DNA of 64,000 bases from Candidatus Limnocylindrales bacterium (GTDB lineage: Bacteria; Moduliflexota; Moduliflexia; Moduliflexales; JAUQPW01): assembly GCA_035559535.1 (NCBI GenBank), contig DATMBG010000035.1:30581-94580 (forward strand). The letters run 5' to 3'. The notes beneath the pieces were generated by a model. That model searched no databases. It had not been told where the DNA came from and saw only the letters and a list, made by a program, of their open reading frames with translations. Below, piece by piece: positions 15,390 through 24,606 of this stretch. Both the position numbers and the translations under genes were made by a program. Position 1 is the first letter of the stretch; every line of letters begins with the position of its first letter.

Positions 15390-16861
15390 ATTCCTTGTCT
15401 CTTTGCATAGGTAGCCTGTTGAAACTCTGTTAAGAGGAGTCCGATTTGATTCTGGATCTGTTTAATGGGATAAGTTCCCGTGTTAAATCCGTTAATCATG
15501 ATCGAGAAAGTCAGGACCTCATTATCTCGGGTCAGTGCATAACCGGAAAGACAGGAAACATCTTTTAACGCGCCTGTTTTAGCCCGGAGTCTCCGCTCGG
15601 CGGCAGTATCTCGTAGCCGTCGTTTCATGGTTCCATCGACTCCAGCCACGGCTAAAGAAGATAAAAACTCCGATTTAACCTCGAAGTTATTGTACATATA
15701 TCGGAGGAGTTTAACGATTTGTGCCGGGGAAACTCGATTTTCCCGGGATAAGCCGGAGCCATTTTCTAGAAAATAGCTATCGGGGGGAATGCCGATTTCC
15801 TCCTTGAGAAATTCACGGATAACTTCAATTCCCTTTTCGGTACTGCCCGGTGCCCCTTTAACTTCCGCACCTAGGGTTTTTAATATCTGCTCGGCTACGA
15901 AATTATCGCTTACTTTATTGGAATCATTGAGGATAACCGATAAGGGTTTGGATTGATGGAGAACCAGGAGTTGAGCTTTAGCTGGGACCGTTCCTTTTCG
16001 GACGATCCCCTGGATCTTGACTCCTAAATTTTCAAGGACTTCCTTAAAAATGGCTGCCGTATAAAGAGCCGGTTCCCGGACCTGGATTTGAGAATACAAT
16101 CCTCGGGACTTTTTTGAAATTTTACCTGTTACTACGAGTTCCCCATCCCCATCCTCTTGATTATAATAGGTGGTAATGCCGCCGCGGGTTGCAAGGGTCA
16201 GCGCACGATTGGTAACCCGAAGGTAAGAAACCGGGGGATCCGTCATAACAAAGGGAGGTAATCCCGGTTTAGGTCCCGGTCGGATAAAAAGTTTTATGGT
16301 ATTCTCATTGACGGACAGGGCGCTGACTCCCACAGAAGCCGGAGAAGTAAAATTCTCCCAGCCTTTAACAATGATCTGGTCATCAAAAAACGAATCATCG
16401 GCGATGATATCCCCCTCAACCGTACTAACGCCTTCATTGACCATATCCTTGGCCATGACCCACAGATCTTGTGAAGAAAGATCGGGATCTCCAAAGCCTT
16501 TAATATAAAGATCTCCTATGGTCCCATTATGAGGGGCTTTATCCGTGTAGATGGCGGTTTTAAAGGTGTATTCCGGCTTAAGGACCGATAAAGCCACGGC
16601 TGAAGTAATCAGTTTGGTATTAGAGGCGGGATTTAAAAGTTGATCCATCCCGGACTGATAAATCACCTCTCCTGAATCTTGAAAAACGATTTGAATTCCT
16701 ACAGAAGCTTTTTCCAGGATCTTATTATGTAAGATCTTATCGATATTTTCCCTGAGTTCCTTCAAAGAATCGGGTATTTCTGATTTCCCATCAATTTGTG
16801 AATCAAATAAACCGATATAGATCACTAAAACAACCGGTAGAATAAGAAAAAATTTCCACAT
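15386..16861 (-). CDS. dacB: D-alanyl-D-alanine carboxypeptidase/endopeptidase (PBP4 family, S13)
   Basis: A periplasmic penicillin-binding protein that trims peptidoglycan peptides. N-terminal hydrophobic residues 4-20 act as signal peptide or anchor. The active-site SxxK is SNTK (serine about 80, in NPASNTKLITSAVAL), the second motif is SDN in DSNKVSDNFVAEQ and the third KTG in RAKTGALKDVSCLSG. The 491-aa length allows the extra domains typical of PBP4. It is coupled to the LpxH-like gene by a 4-bp overlap, and follows cutA across a period-7 repeat hairpin. Confidence 0.93.
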   Translation of the reverse strand: MWKFFLILPVVLVIYIGLFDSQIDGKSEIPDSLKELRENIDKILHNKILEKASVGIQIVFQDSGEVIYQSGMDQLLNPASNTKLITSAVALSVLKPEYTFKTAIYTDKAPHNGTIGDLYIKGFGDPDLSSQDLWVMAKDMVNEGVSTVEGDIIADDSFFDDQIIVKGWENFTSPASVGVSALSVNENTIKLFIRPGPKPGLPPFVMTDPPVSYLRVTNRALTLATRGGITTYYNQEDGDGELVVTGKISKKSRGLYSQIQVREPALYTAAIFKEVLENLGVKIQGIVRKGTVPAKAQLLVLHQSKPLSVILNDSNKVSDNFVAEQILKTLGAEVKGAPGSTEKGIEVIREFLKEEIGIPPDSYFLENGSGLSRENRVSPAQIVKLLRYMYNNFEVKSEFLSSLAVAGVDGTMKRRLRDTAAERRLRAKTGALKDVSCLSGYALTRDNEVLTFSIMINGFNTGTYPIKQIQNQIGLLLTEFQQATYAKRQGI

Positions 16862-16869
16862 GGGAAAGA

Positions 16870-16948
16870 AACAAAGCGAAAGGTGAAAAGACGAAGGCGA
16901 AAGGTAAAATTGAGGGTTTCCTTTCGCCTTTTCCCTTTCGCTTTTTCC
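16870..16948. repeat. Period-7 STRR-like inverted repeat between cutA and dacB
   Basis: Five 7-bp units of type GCGAAAG run from 16876 to 16910, then four complementary units of type CTTTCGC run from 16921 to 16948, together forming a long hairpin. It has no U-run of a normal terminator. Confidence 0.9.
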
Positions 16949-16950
16949 TT

Positions 16951-17271
16951 TTAAAGCGTTGTCTCAGTTAAGATCCAGTTCAAGTAACTTTCTGAACCGT
17001 GTTGAACAGGTAAAGCGATAATCTCCGGTACTTGATAACTGTGAAGCTCCTGGACACGTTGTTTAATACGTTCAAAGAGAGATCTTTGCGTCTTCAGAAG
17101 GATCAGCACTTCTTCTTCCTGGCTCAGTTTATTTTGCCAATGGAAGATAGATTGTACATGGGGAATTAGATTAGCACAGGCCGCCAATCGTTCCTCCACC
17201 AGGGTTGTACCTATATTTTTAGCTTCTTCTAAAGACGAGGCCGTAATCAAAACCACTATATACTCTGACAT
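16951..17271 (-). CDS. cutA: Divalent-cation tolerance protein CutA
   Basis: A 106-aa trimeric PII-like protein. The family core is present: VVLITASSLEEAKNIGTTLVEERLAACANLIP, SIFHWQNKLSQEEEVLILLKT and HSYQVPEIIALPVQHGSESYLNWI. Its precise role is unsettled; Cu/divalent metal tolerance was the first reported. It follows fabH by 59 bp in the same direction, with no functional link to its neighbours apparent. Confidence 0.95.
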   Translation of the reverse strand: MSEYIVVLITASSLEEAKNIGTTLVEERLAACANLIPHVQSIFHWQNKLSQEEEVLILLKTQRSLFERIKQRVQELHSYQVPEIIALPVQHGSESYLNWILTETTL

Positions 17272-17330
17272 TTTCTAGAGGATAAAGGATGAAGGAACGA
17301 AGGGGTATTTTACCTTCACCCTTCAGAAAG

Positions 17331-18314
17331 CTACCAGCGAATGACGGTGGAAGCCCAGGTTACTCCCCCACCAAAGGCGACCGAGAGAATGATATCTCCC
17401 TTTTTGACTTTTCCGGCCCGAATCGTTTCATCCAGAGCAATGGGAATGGTTGCTGAAGAAGCGTTACCATATTTATGAATGGTAACGACCACTTTCTCCA
17501 TGGGTAAATTGAGGCGTTTTGCAGTGGCTTCAATGATACGAAGGTTTGCTTGATGGGGGATCAGCAGATCTACATCTTCCGGCCTGAGTCCATTATGTTT
17601 TAAGGCAATCAGACAGGCTTCTTCCATGGAGCGGATGGCGACTTTAAAAAGTTCATTACCGGACATTTTAACATAATGCATCCGTTTATCCACCGTTTCA
17701 TGACTGGCCGGATGGAGGGAACCTCCTCCTGGTATGTAAAGATATTTAGCAAACTGTCCATCTGCAAAGAGGTGGGTCGACAAAACCACCTGACTGGGTT
17801 CTGAAGATGCCTGAAGGACAGCAGCTCCAGCCCCATCGGAGAAGATAACACAGGTACTTCGATCGGTCCAGTCGATGACTTTAGATAAGACTTCAGCACC
17901 CACGATGAGGATGGTTTTATAGCTACCGGTTTTAATGTATTGCTCGGCAATGGACAAGGCGTATATAAAGCCACTACAGGCTGCTGCAATATCAAAGGCG
18001 GCAGCCCGCTTTGCACCCAACATCTCCTGGAGGAAGCAGGCCGTAGAAGGGAGCTGCATATCCGGAGAAATAGTTCCCACAATGATTAAATCAAGATCCT
18101 GGGCTTCTATCCCTGCACTGCGAATCGCTTTTTTTGATGCATCAAAGGCCAGAGCAGAAAGGGGAACATCTTCTTTAACCACACGCCTTTCCTTGATTCC
18201 GGTTCGCGTGGTTATCCATTCATCACTGGTATCTACTAACTTTTCTAAGTCAAAGTTGGTGATAACTTTTTCCGGTACATAGGAACCGGTACCGATAATC
18301 TTAGGATAAATCAT
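17331..18314 (-). CDS. fabH: 3-oxoacyl-ACP synthase III (KAS III)
   Basis: Starts fatty-acid synthesis by condensing acetyl-CoA with malonyl-ACP. The 327-aa enzyme has the catalytic cysteine in DIAAACSGFIYAL (about residue 113), histidine in LLIPHQANLRI and asparagine in KYGNASSATIPIAL, and the WITTRTGIKERR substrate loop. Start overlaps the plsX stop by 4 bp, the usual plsX-fabH arrangement. Confidence 0.97.
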   Translation of the reverse strand: MIYPKIIGTGSYVPEKVITNFDLEKLVDTSDEWITTRTGIKERRVVKEDVPLSALAFDASKKAIRSAGIEAQDLDLIIVGTISPDMQLPSTACFLQEMLGAKRAAAFDIAAACSGFIYALSIAEQYIKTGSYKTILIVGAEVLSKVIDWTDRSTCVIFSDGAGAAVLQASSEPSQVVLSTHLFADGQFAKYLYIPGGGSLHPASHETVDKRMHYVKMSGNELFKVAIRSMEEACLIALKHNGLRPEDVDLLIPHQANLRIIEATAKRLNLPMEKVVVTIHKYGNASSATIPIALDETIRAGKVKKGDIILSVAFGGGVTWASTVIRW

Positions 18315-19471
18315 GAGGGCTTATTCTCCTTTTTTTCTTTTTCTTCAGGATTTTTTTCGTTTACAAGCTTATGCCATTCTTCTTTCATCTCCCGTTTTTC
18401 ATCACTTTCATCGGGACGATGGGAATCTTTAAAGGATTTTTTAACCTTAATTCTTCTCCGGATCGGTTCCGGATAATTAAACTGATATTTTGTAATCGTT
18501 TCCGTAATGTGGGCTTTGATCTGCTGGTGGATAGATTCCCCAGCCACCCGGATGGCATTTTTAATGGCCTTGGCCTTTGAACTTCCATGGGCCTTAATCA
18601 AAACCCCATTGATCCCGAGTAAAGGGGCTCCTCCGTATTCGGCGTAATCCATTTTTCTTTTCAGACGGAGGATCTCCGGTTTAATGAGCAGGTAGCCCAG
18701 TTTAGTTCTCAGGCTCTTGGAAAATTCTTCTTTTAAGACAACACCCATGGTTTCTGCAAAACTTTCGGTTACTTTTAAAACGATATTACCCACAAATCCA
18801 TCACAGACCACCACATCTACTTTACCATTAAAAATGTCCCGTCCTTCCACATTTCCGATAAAGTTAAGCTCTGTTCGCCGAAGAGCTTCAAAGACTTCCT
18901 TGGTTAGTTCATTTCCCTTAGAAGATTCTTCACCGATACTCAGAAGGCCGATTCGGGGTTTTTCCACGTTGATGATATCTTTCGCGTAGACGTGTCCCAT
19001 CACTGCAAACTGAAGGATGTGTCGAGGTTTAGAATCCACGTTGGCCCCCACATCTAGAAGGATTGTAGCACGGTTAAGATTAGGGATAACGGCGGCAATA
19101 GCAGGTCTTTCCACGCCTTCTAAGGTACCACAAACGACCTTTGCAATAGCCATGGAGGCCCCGGTATTTCCGGCACTTACGACGGCATCTACAATCCCAT
19201 CCCGGATCAGGTTCACAGCTACCCGGATTGAAGAATCCGGTTTTCGCCTGAGAGCTACGGCTGGTAAATCGTGCATATCCACCACTTGAGAGGCATGTCG
19301 CACTTCTATATCCAAACCCCGGGTATCATACTTTTCCAACTCCCGTCGAACCACCTCCTCAATGCCTACCAGGACCAAACTCATTCCATATTCACGAGCC
19401 GCCTGCACCGCACCCTCTACAATAGCATGGGGTGCGTGATCCCCTCCCATGGCATCAACAGCAATTTTCAT
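18311..19471 (-). CDS. plsX: Phosphate acyltransferase PlsX
   Basis: Makes acyl-phosphate from acyl-ACP for phospholipid synthesis at the membrane surface. MKIAVDAMGGDHAP opens the protein, with VVSAGNTGASMAIA, RPAIAAVIPN, LLDVGANVDSKP, GLLSIGEESSKGN and the YGGAPLLGINGV segment. At 386 aa it exceeds the usual ~330-350: the last ~45 residues are a highly charged tail (KR then E/K-rich, ending EKKENKPS) that looks disordered. It is followed directly by fabH. Confidence 0.97.
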   Translation of the reverse strand: MKIAVDAMGGDHAPHAIVEGAVQAAREYGMSLVLVGIEEVVRRELEKYDTRGLDIEVRHASQVVDMHDLPAVALRRKPDSSIRVAVNLIRDGIVDAVVSAGNTGASMAIAKVVCGTLEGVERPAIAAVIPNLNRATILLDVGANVDSKPRHILQFAVMGHVYAKDIINVEKPRIGLLSIGEESSKGNELTKEVFEALRRTELNFIGNVEGRDIFNGKVDVVVCDGFVGNIVLKVTESFAETMGVVLKEEFSKSLRTKLGYLLIKPEILRLKRKMDYAEYGGAPLLGINGVLIKAHGSSKAKAIKNAIRVAGESIHQQIKAHITETITKYQFNYPEPIRRRIKVKKSFKDSHRPDESDEKREMKEEWHKLVNEKNPEEKEKKENKPS

Positions 19472-19540
19472 TCTCGTCAGGCTAAGGATTCCGGATCAAG
19501 GAATTTAAGATTTCCGATCCTCGATTCCAGATCCCCGGTT
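19472..19540. repeat. GATTCCG-type degenerate repeat spacer between rpmF and plsX
   Basis: Degenerate GGATTCCGGATC-like and GATCCTCGATTCC-like units, in the style of the other short-unit spacers in this window. Weaker than the rest. Confidence 0.4.
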
Positions 19541-19726
19541 TTACTCCTCTTCCTTGGGCTGGATAACGGTTTTACCTCGGTAAGAGCCGCAATGGGGACA
19601 GGCCCGATGCGGTAATTTAGGTTCTCCACATTCTGAACAAGCAGATAAAGTCGGAGCTTTTAAATGGTGATGGGATTTTCTTTTATTCTTACGTGATTTT
19701 GACGATCTTCTCTTGGGAACTCCCAT
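19541..19726 (-). CDS. rpmF: Large ribosomal subunit protein bL32
   Basis: A 61-aa basic protein beginning MGVPKRRSSKSRKNKRKSHH, then a zinc-binding pair CSECGEPKLPHRACPHCG. The CxxC...CxxC form is the zinc-bearing version of L32. An AGGA box lies 9 bases before the ATG. Gene order yceD-rpmF-plsX-fabH is the widespread bacterial arrangement. Confidence 0.98.
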   Translation of the reverse strand: MGVPKRRSSKSRKNKRKSHHHLKAPTLSACSECGEPKLPHRACPHCGSYRGKTVIQPKEEE

Positions 19727-19812
19727 TTTTAAAGTCCTAAGCAGGGGACGGTGGGCAGGGGGCCGTACATAGATCTTCCTCCGCCGGCGGCCTACTACCT
19801 ACGGTCCACTGC
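19727..19812. repeat. Inverted repeat spacer between yceD and rpmF
   Basis: AAGCAGGGGAC (about 19738) is matched by GGTCCACTGCTT (about 19804) with GGGCAGGG/GGCCTAC-type short units between, an imperfect hairpin of the same style as the other spacers. Confidence 0.55.
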
Positions 19813-20331
19813 TTAATTCTCTAACAATTTGGCCAGGACCGCTAATCTTGGATCTATGTTATCTTCCCGGCAAGAGCACCTCCGAAAATTTAAATTCTGC
19901 CCACACTGGGGGCAAAGACCTGCACAATCGGCTTTACAAAAAACCTGGATGGGAATGGCCAGAATGAGTTGCTCTCGAATGATCTCGGTAAGATTTAAGG
20001 TATCTTCGGAATAATAACTCACCAGTAGATCCTCGGCTTCTAACTCGACCTCCTCCCGGGTTTCCATCCACTTCGCATCTCGATATATGGCATGAAAATA
20101 CTTTTGAACAGGGAATATTTTGGACTCCAAACATCGGCAACATTCCAACTGAAGTTCTGCCGGTATGTAACCATACACCTCGATGTCCAACCCAACCCTG
20201 CTCACCCGAATCTTAGCTTGAGTGGAAGAGTGGAGGACAAATCCATCGTTTTGTGAATCAAACTCCCAGGGGTGCAGTTCCAGTTCGAAGTCCGAAGGTG
20301 ATGCTTGAATTTCATCGATTCGAATAATCAT
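19813..20331 (-). CDS. yceD: YceD/DUF177 family protein
   Basis: A 172-aa protein of the DUF177 family, almost always found before rpmF and linked in bacteria and plastids to 23S rRNA accumulation. It shows LECCRCLESKIFPV and, towards the end, QVFCKADCAGLCPQCGQNLN, the conserved Cys pattern DCAGLCPxCG. First gene of the yceD-rpmF-plsX-fabH string, with a promoter ~100 bp upstream. Confidence 0.9.
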   Translation of the reverse strand: MIIRIDEIQASPSDFELELHPWEFDSQNDGFVLHSSTQAKIRVSRVGLDIEVYGYIPAELQLECCRCLESKIFPVQKYFHAIYRDAKWMETREEVELEAEDLLVSYYSEDTLNLTEIIREQLILAIPIQVFCKADCAGLCPQCGQNLNFRRCSCREDNIDPRLAVLAKLLEN

Positions 20332-20428
20332 ACCTCTTATGCTGATGGATCTCAGAGGAACTAAGGACCTGTCAGTTTAAAAACCTCATTAAAAACCTCA
20401 GAGGATCCATTCTACAAAAAGCTCATTT

Positions 20429-20458
20429 ATGCTAATGAATGTCTCTCCTCCTTGTCAA
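20429..20458 (-). promoter_or_regulatory. Probable sigma-70 promoter of the yceD-rpmF-plsX-fabH string
   Basis: On the minus strand TTGACA (20453-20458), an 18-base spacer and TAGCAT (20429-20434), ~100 bp upstream of yceD. The -35 is perfect, the -10 moderate. Confidence 0.6.
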
Positions 20459-20548
20459 GAGGAAATTTACCAAAGTAGGGGTGCCCCCCCGTCCGCCCGT
20501 TAAGGTAAAAACATTATCCCCTAAGCTCCAGAGGAATGTTCTACTCGT

Positions 20549-21853
20549 TTAGTTATTTTTCGATGAGGTGGGAAGGGTTACCGTCGTAATTCCGGCAGCC
20601 TTGATCTCTTCCACAGCTCGATTTAAAGCCGTCTCCGGGTCTATCTCTTTTTTCAAGGCGGACATCACATACTTTTCAATAATCGAAGAAGCTGTACGAT
20701 AATTCATAACCCGAGGAGGAGGAACGGTACTTAAAAGTTCCCTCCGTTTAAGATCCAGTAAAGGATCTAATTGCTGGGCCTTTGTATCCGTTAACAAAGA
20801 GATCCAGATGGGTGTCTCCTGTGGAAACCCTTTCTGGACCAGAGGACTCGTCAAGAATCGAATATATTTCCAGGCTCGCTTGGGATCTGAAGTATTTGCA
20901 GCAATGGCCAATCCTTGAAATGCGCCCACCGAAACCGAGTTAAACTCGTACTGTTTTTTCTGCTGAACCCTCCTGGAGACGGGTAACAATCCAACCTCTG
21001 CCACATTACTCACCTTAGAAAGACTGCTATCTTTGATGATGGCAGCCTGAAAAACCCAGTTGGTATTAAAAGCACAATTTCCGGTAATAAATTCATCTTT
21101 GGTCTCCAGAACTCCAGAAGTCAACGAAGTGGGGTTTATCCATTTATTCTCTACCGCCTGAATCATAAACTTGAGGGCTTCCAGTCCACCTCCTCTATGA
21201 AAAACAGGCTCTCCTGAAGGGCTAAAAAGAGTATCTCCAAAAGCTCCAACCAACCAGATATACTCATCTATCAACCCCTTGTTAACTCCCCAGGCATCGT
21301 GCCAGGGATATTCCACAGTACCCCGCGTCTTCAGAACCCTCATCTGGTTCGCCATTTCTTCCAACGTGTCAGGAGGCTTATCAAATCCCGCTTCTGCCAG
21401 CATGGCTTTGTTATAAAATAAGAGTTGAAAGTTACTGAGATGCGGCATGGCCCACAGCTTCTCATTAAAGGTAAAGGCCGTAAGGGTAGAAGGAACCAGA
21501 TCACTTTTAAACCCCTTTATGAACTCCTGAAGGGGTAGAATCGCTCCCCTACTGATAAGCTCCGGTATCCAGGTGGCATCGACGGCGATCACATCATAGG
21601 TGGGCTGGGGTTGTGAAGTACTTTTGTTGATTTCTTCGAGTTGCTTTTCATAGGGGATATAATTGATACTAACTGAAATGTCCGAAATCTCGGAGAAAAG
21701 CTGAGAGAGCCGCTCATAATCCTTAGGTTGATACCCCGAGTGGGCTATCAAGGCTACATTCAATGAAGACTCCTGGGTAGCTGCTCGGGTCTGTAAAAAC
21801 CCCCATAAACTGATCCCTACAATAACTATACTATATAAGAAATATCGTCGCAT
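20549..21853 (-). CDS. Family 1 extracellular solute-binding protein (sugar-type ABC)
   Basis: A 434-aa periplasmic binding protein. An N-terminal signal peptide (hydrophobic 6-20, cut near TRAATQES) is followed by the SBP family 1 pattern: YDVIAVDATWIPELISRGAILPLQEF, LWAMPHLSNFQLLFYNKAML, TLEEMANQMRVLK and GAFQGLAIAANTSDPKRAWKYIRFLTSPLVQK. Relatives bind sugars, oligosaccharides or glycerol-phosphate. No permease or ATPase gene lies near, so it must share a transporter encoded elsewhere or have been separated from it. It follows the PA14-glycosyltransferase gene by 161 bp. Confidence 0.85.
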   Translation of the reverse strand: MRRYFLYSIVIVGISLWGFLQTRAATQESSLNVALIAHSGYQPKDYERLSQLFSEISDISVSINYIPYEKQLEEINKSTSQPQPTYDVIAVDATWIPELISRGAILPLQEFIKGFKSDLVPSTLTAFTFNEKLWAMPHLSNFQLLFYNKAMLAEAGFDKPPDTLEEMANQMRVLKTRGTVEYPWHDAWGVNKGLIDEYIWLVGAFGDTLFSPSGEPVFHRGGGLEALKFMIQAVENKWINPTSLTSGVLETKDEFITGNCAFNTNWVFQAAIIKDSSLSKVSNVAEVGLLPVSRRVQQKKQYEFNSVSVGAFQGLAIAANTSDPKRAWKYIRFLTSPLVQKGFPQETPIWISLLTDTKAQQLDPLLDLKRRELLSTVPPPRVMNYRTASSIIEKYVMSALKKEIDPETALNRAVEEIKAAGITTVTLPTSSKNN

Positions 21854-22014
21854 GGTATTCCTCTCGAAGAATATGGGTTGATGGAGCTTCCTCTACTTCT
21901 TACCTAATCCTTCCATAAGATAAGTTCTGATTTTTAAATCTTCAACCTTAGTCCTTGTTTTCCATACCTTTTATTAAAAAGGATCCCAAAGTCCTGTCTA
22001 TCAAAAAGGGCTGG

Positions 22015-24474
22015 TTAAGGAGATTCTTCCCGATCTTGAGAATCCCTCAAACCCGAAGACTGATCGACAATGGGATAATACAGGCTGTAAAAATATTTGA
22101 TGTTATGATATCTGGGATGAGAAGGTTTGGCTAAAAGGGTTTTTTCTAATTCTTTGTCCTTGATAAGCCCAATTTTAGCCACATAGGCCCGATCCCTGGC
22201 ATTAAGGACCTGTTGGGTATAGGTTGGGTATTTATCTTCTGTAAACGGACCCAGGTTCGGAGAGCAGATCACCTCTTCATTGCTGGCAAAGGTGAGAGTA
22301 TAGGCAATCCAATAATCGGTATCAATATATCGGATATGTCGATCCTTCAAGATCGAGAGGAAGGTTTGTAACCCTCGTCCGTCCACGGCAGAGTTCTTAT
22401 GAATATGGAAAATTCCAAGAAGGTTAACCCCCAAGACCACGGCGATCAAGAAAACGAACAAAACCAAAGATACCCGCTTGATCCGCAAGAGGAACAAAGC
22501 CAGAAAGATGGGAAGTGTTGAGTAAAGGGGTAGAAGATATCGGGGGACTCGGGAAAGGGTTCCAAAATTGCTACTGCAGAACAGCCCTATTGTCACGAGG
22601 GTTAAAACCAGGGGAATCTCTAATCGCTCTGGATTCTTCCCGGCTGAAGGAGTTATCGGATCTGATCTGTTTTCAGGAGATTTGAAGACCGGTGAAAAAG
22701 AAAGGGAACGATCCCACCGCCACAGAGCATATCCTAAAGATAAAACATAAACTCCGATGACCAGGTAAGCAAAATCGCCTGCGATATTGGTCATGGCATA
22801 TTGAGTATGGGTCCCTACCAGGATCGGCAAGGCCTGGGTAAGAAAGTCATGAAAATGGGTGGGAAATTGAAGCCATTGGGATTCCCAGGAACTTTTTTCC
22901 CCATCAGTTAAGAAAGTATAGGTCTCCCATTGATTTTGTACGTTCCATAACAGGAGTGGAAAAACCCCCACCAGGGCAAAGAGGAGAAATACGGCGAACG
23001 ATTTTCTCAAAACAAACAATCTGTCTTTGAGGAACCAAAAGAAGATAAAAGTCAGGACATAGGAGATGATCTGAGGATTCGTCCAAAATCCGACTCCGGC
23101 TAAAAAACCGGCCAGGCCGTACCATCTTAAAGGATAAGATGTCCAGACGTCTTTTGAATATAAGAGCTTGGCAAGAATGACTAACAGGGCCGTTCCGAAA
23201 GCCAGAAGCTCCATGTAGGCAGCTCCTGCGTAAATACTTCTCAAGGCCAGGAATCCCGGTGAAACGGCCAGGAGAAGGGCGGTCAAGAGAGCAGTTTTGG
23301 TATCTGCAATCTTGCGGGTAAAAAGGAACATAAGCAGGAGAAAGACAAGGAAAAAGAGAACCGATATGAGTTTAAGCCCTATCACCGAGACACCGGAAAA
23401 ATAGAAAACAGCAGCGGCCAAATGGGCTTTCAGGCTTCCCATGTAAGGAAGTTCATAGTAGAGAATAGGTCGTTCTCCCCGGGTCAGAATATGTTTGGCC
23501 ATAAGTCCTTCAATGGCCTCATCGGAGTCGAGGGTTCCCAAAGGGTATTCCAGCAGGTACAGTCGAACGACCAGGGCCAACACGAAGATCAGGATAAATA
23601 GAAAAGGAGTCAAATAGGCCTCCCGAAGTTCTCTACTTTTTAGAAAAGCCCGGGTATAATACAGGCCTACCCCTAACCAAAGGATTTTAATAGCCAGAAT
23701 CATATTTTCCGTTCCCTGTTCCCGTTGATAGGCTTTTAAATCAGGTTTTTCAGGGTAGAAATATCGGCTTGGTATGATTTTCATCCAATGAAAAGGTCTG
23801 GGACCTGCCCAATAAAGATGAAGAAGATGGGCCTTGTCATATTGAAAATAAGAAACTTTGAGGGCGTGAAATCCTTCCTCTAACCGAAGAACTCCGGATT
23901 TTGCTCTGGCATTATGATAGCCACTGTTATCGATGATGAGTTGGTCATCAATGAACAGGGCGGAACCATCATCGGAGCGTAGCGTGAAGGTATACTCATC
24001 TGTTCGAGGAATTCGGATATATCCGGTCCAGGTGATAAAATAATTTTCCCTGGAAAACTCGTCCAGGGCATGGTTGGGAAAATTGATATCCGGATCTATC
24101 CGTTTAAATAACGGCTCTTCCTGCATGCTTTCCCTTGAGTAATAGCTTCCCATCAGTCCATGGGTCAGAGAGTTTTTTTCTTTAACAAGAAAAACTATAG
24201 GGACCGATAGGGTGAAGAGCAGGATGAGGACTACATGGCTTATGGAGCTTTTAAAATTAAACCAAAAAGAGCTTTTCTTCCAGGGGTTTGCAACCGATAA
24301 CCAGACTAACCCCAGGCCTATGAGAATCACCAGTAGCTTTTCCACTTCGGGAATCTGAAAAGAAAACGAGCGAACCCGAAGAGAACCACCTTTACGAAAC
24401 CAGGACAGTTCCAATAAAATGAAACAAACTATCCAGAGGATTTCAACGAGAAATTTAAAGGCTCGAGTCAGCAT
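22015..24474 (-). CDS. PA14-domain / GT-C (family 39-like) membrane glycosyltransferase fusion
   Basis: An 819-aa membrane protein. Three N-terminal membrane segments (to about residue 100) precede a PA14 domain at about 125-245, marked by GLMGSYYSRESM, WTGYIRIPRTDEYTFTLRSDDGSALFIDDQLIIDN and HALKVSYFQYDKAHLLHLYWAGP. Then comes a GT-C type region with the first-loop acidic motif LDSDEAIEGLMAKHIL, EE-type PMT/ArnT layout, and about ten further membrane helices. Such enzymes move a sugar from a polyprenyl-phosphate donor on the periplasmic side (family knowledge); PA14 is a carbohydrate-binding module. The combination in one chain is uncommon. The next genes upstream encode a UbiA-family prenyltransferase and a ChbG/HpnK-like deacetylase. 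Confidence 0.85.
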   Translation of the reverse strand: MLTRAFKFLVEILWIVCFILLELSWFRKGGSLRVRSFSFQIPEVEKLLVILIGLGLVWLSVANPWKKSSFWFNFKSSISHVVLILLFTLSVPIVFLVKEKNSLTHGLMGSYYSRESMQEEPLFKRIDPDINFPNHALDEFSRENYFITWTGYIRIPRTDEYTFTLRSDDGSALFIDDQLIIDNSGYHNARAKSGVLRLEEGFHALKVSYFQYDKAHLLHLYWAGPRPFHWMKIIPSRYFYPEKPDLKAYQREQGTENMILAIKILWLGVGLYYTRAFLKSRELREAYLTPFLFILIFVLALVVRLYLLEYPLGTLDSDEAIEGLMAKHILTRGERPILYYELPYMGSLKAHLAAAVFYFSGVSVIGLKLISVLFFLVFLLLMFLFTRKIADTKTALLTALLLAVSPGFLALRSIYAGAAYMELLAFGTALLVILAKLLYSKDVWTSYPLRWYGLAGFLAGVGFWTNPQIISYVLTFIFFWFLKDRLFVLRKSFAVFLLFALVGVFPLLLWNVQNQWETYTFLTDGEKSSWESQWLQFPTHFHDFLTQALPILVGTHTQYAMTNIAGDFAYLVIGVYVLSLGYALWRWDRSLSFSPVFKSPENRSDPITPSAGKNPERLEIPLVLTLVTIGLFCSSNFGTLSRVPRYLLPLYSTLPIFLALFLLRIKRVSLVLFVFLIAVVLGVNLLGIFHIHKNSAVDGRGLQTFLSILKDRHIRYIDTDYWIAYTLTFASNEEVICSPNLGPFTEDKYPTYTQQVLNARDRAYVAKIGLIKDKELEKTLLAKPSHPRYHNIKYFYSLYYPIVDQSSGLRDSQDREESP

Positions 24475-24606
24475 GATCGGGTCCTGATTTGTAGTTAAAC
24501 AGGTCTGGTGTCAGTGCGAGGGAGATAATTTCCTGTCCCATGGATCACCCGGTTCCTTCATTCCTCGCCATGACGGATTACTTTATGAAATGCAAGTTAT
24601 CTTAGC
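24475..24606. repeat. Degenerate TGCGAGG...CCTCGC inverted repeat in intergenic gap
   Basis: TGTCAGTGCGAGGGA (about 24509) and TTCCTCGCCATGAC (about 24561) resemble the arms of the widespread bacterial TGTCATTGCGAGG...CCTCGCAATGACA repeat. Degenerate; no gene seen. Confidence 0.5.
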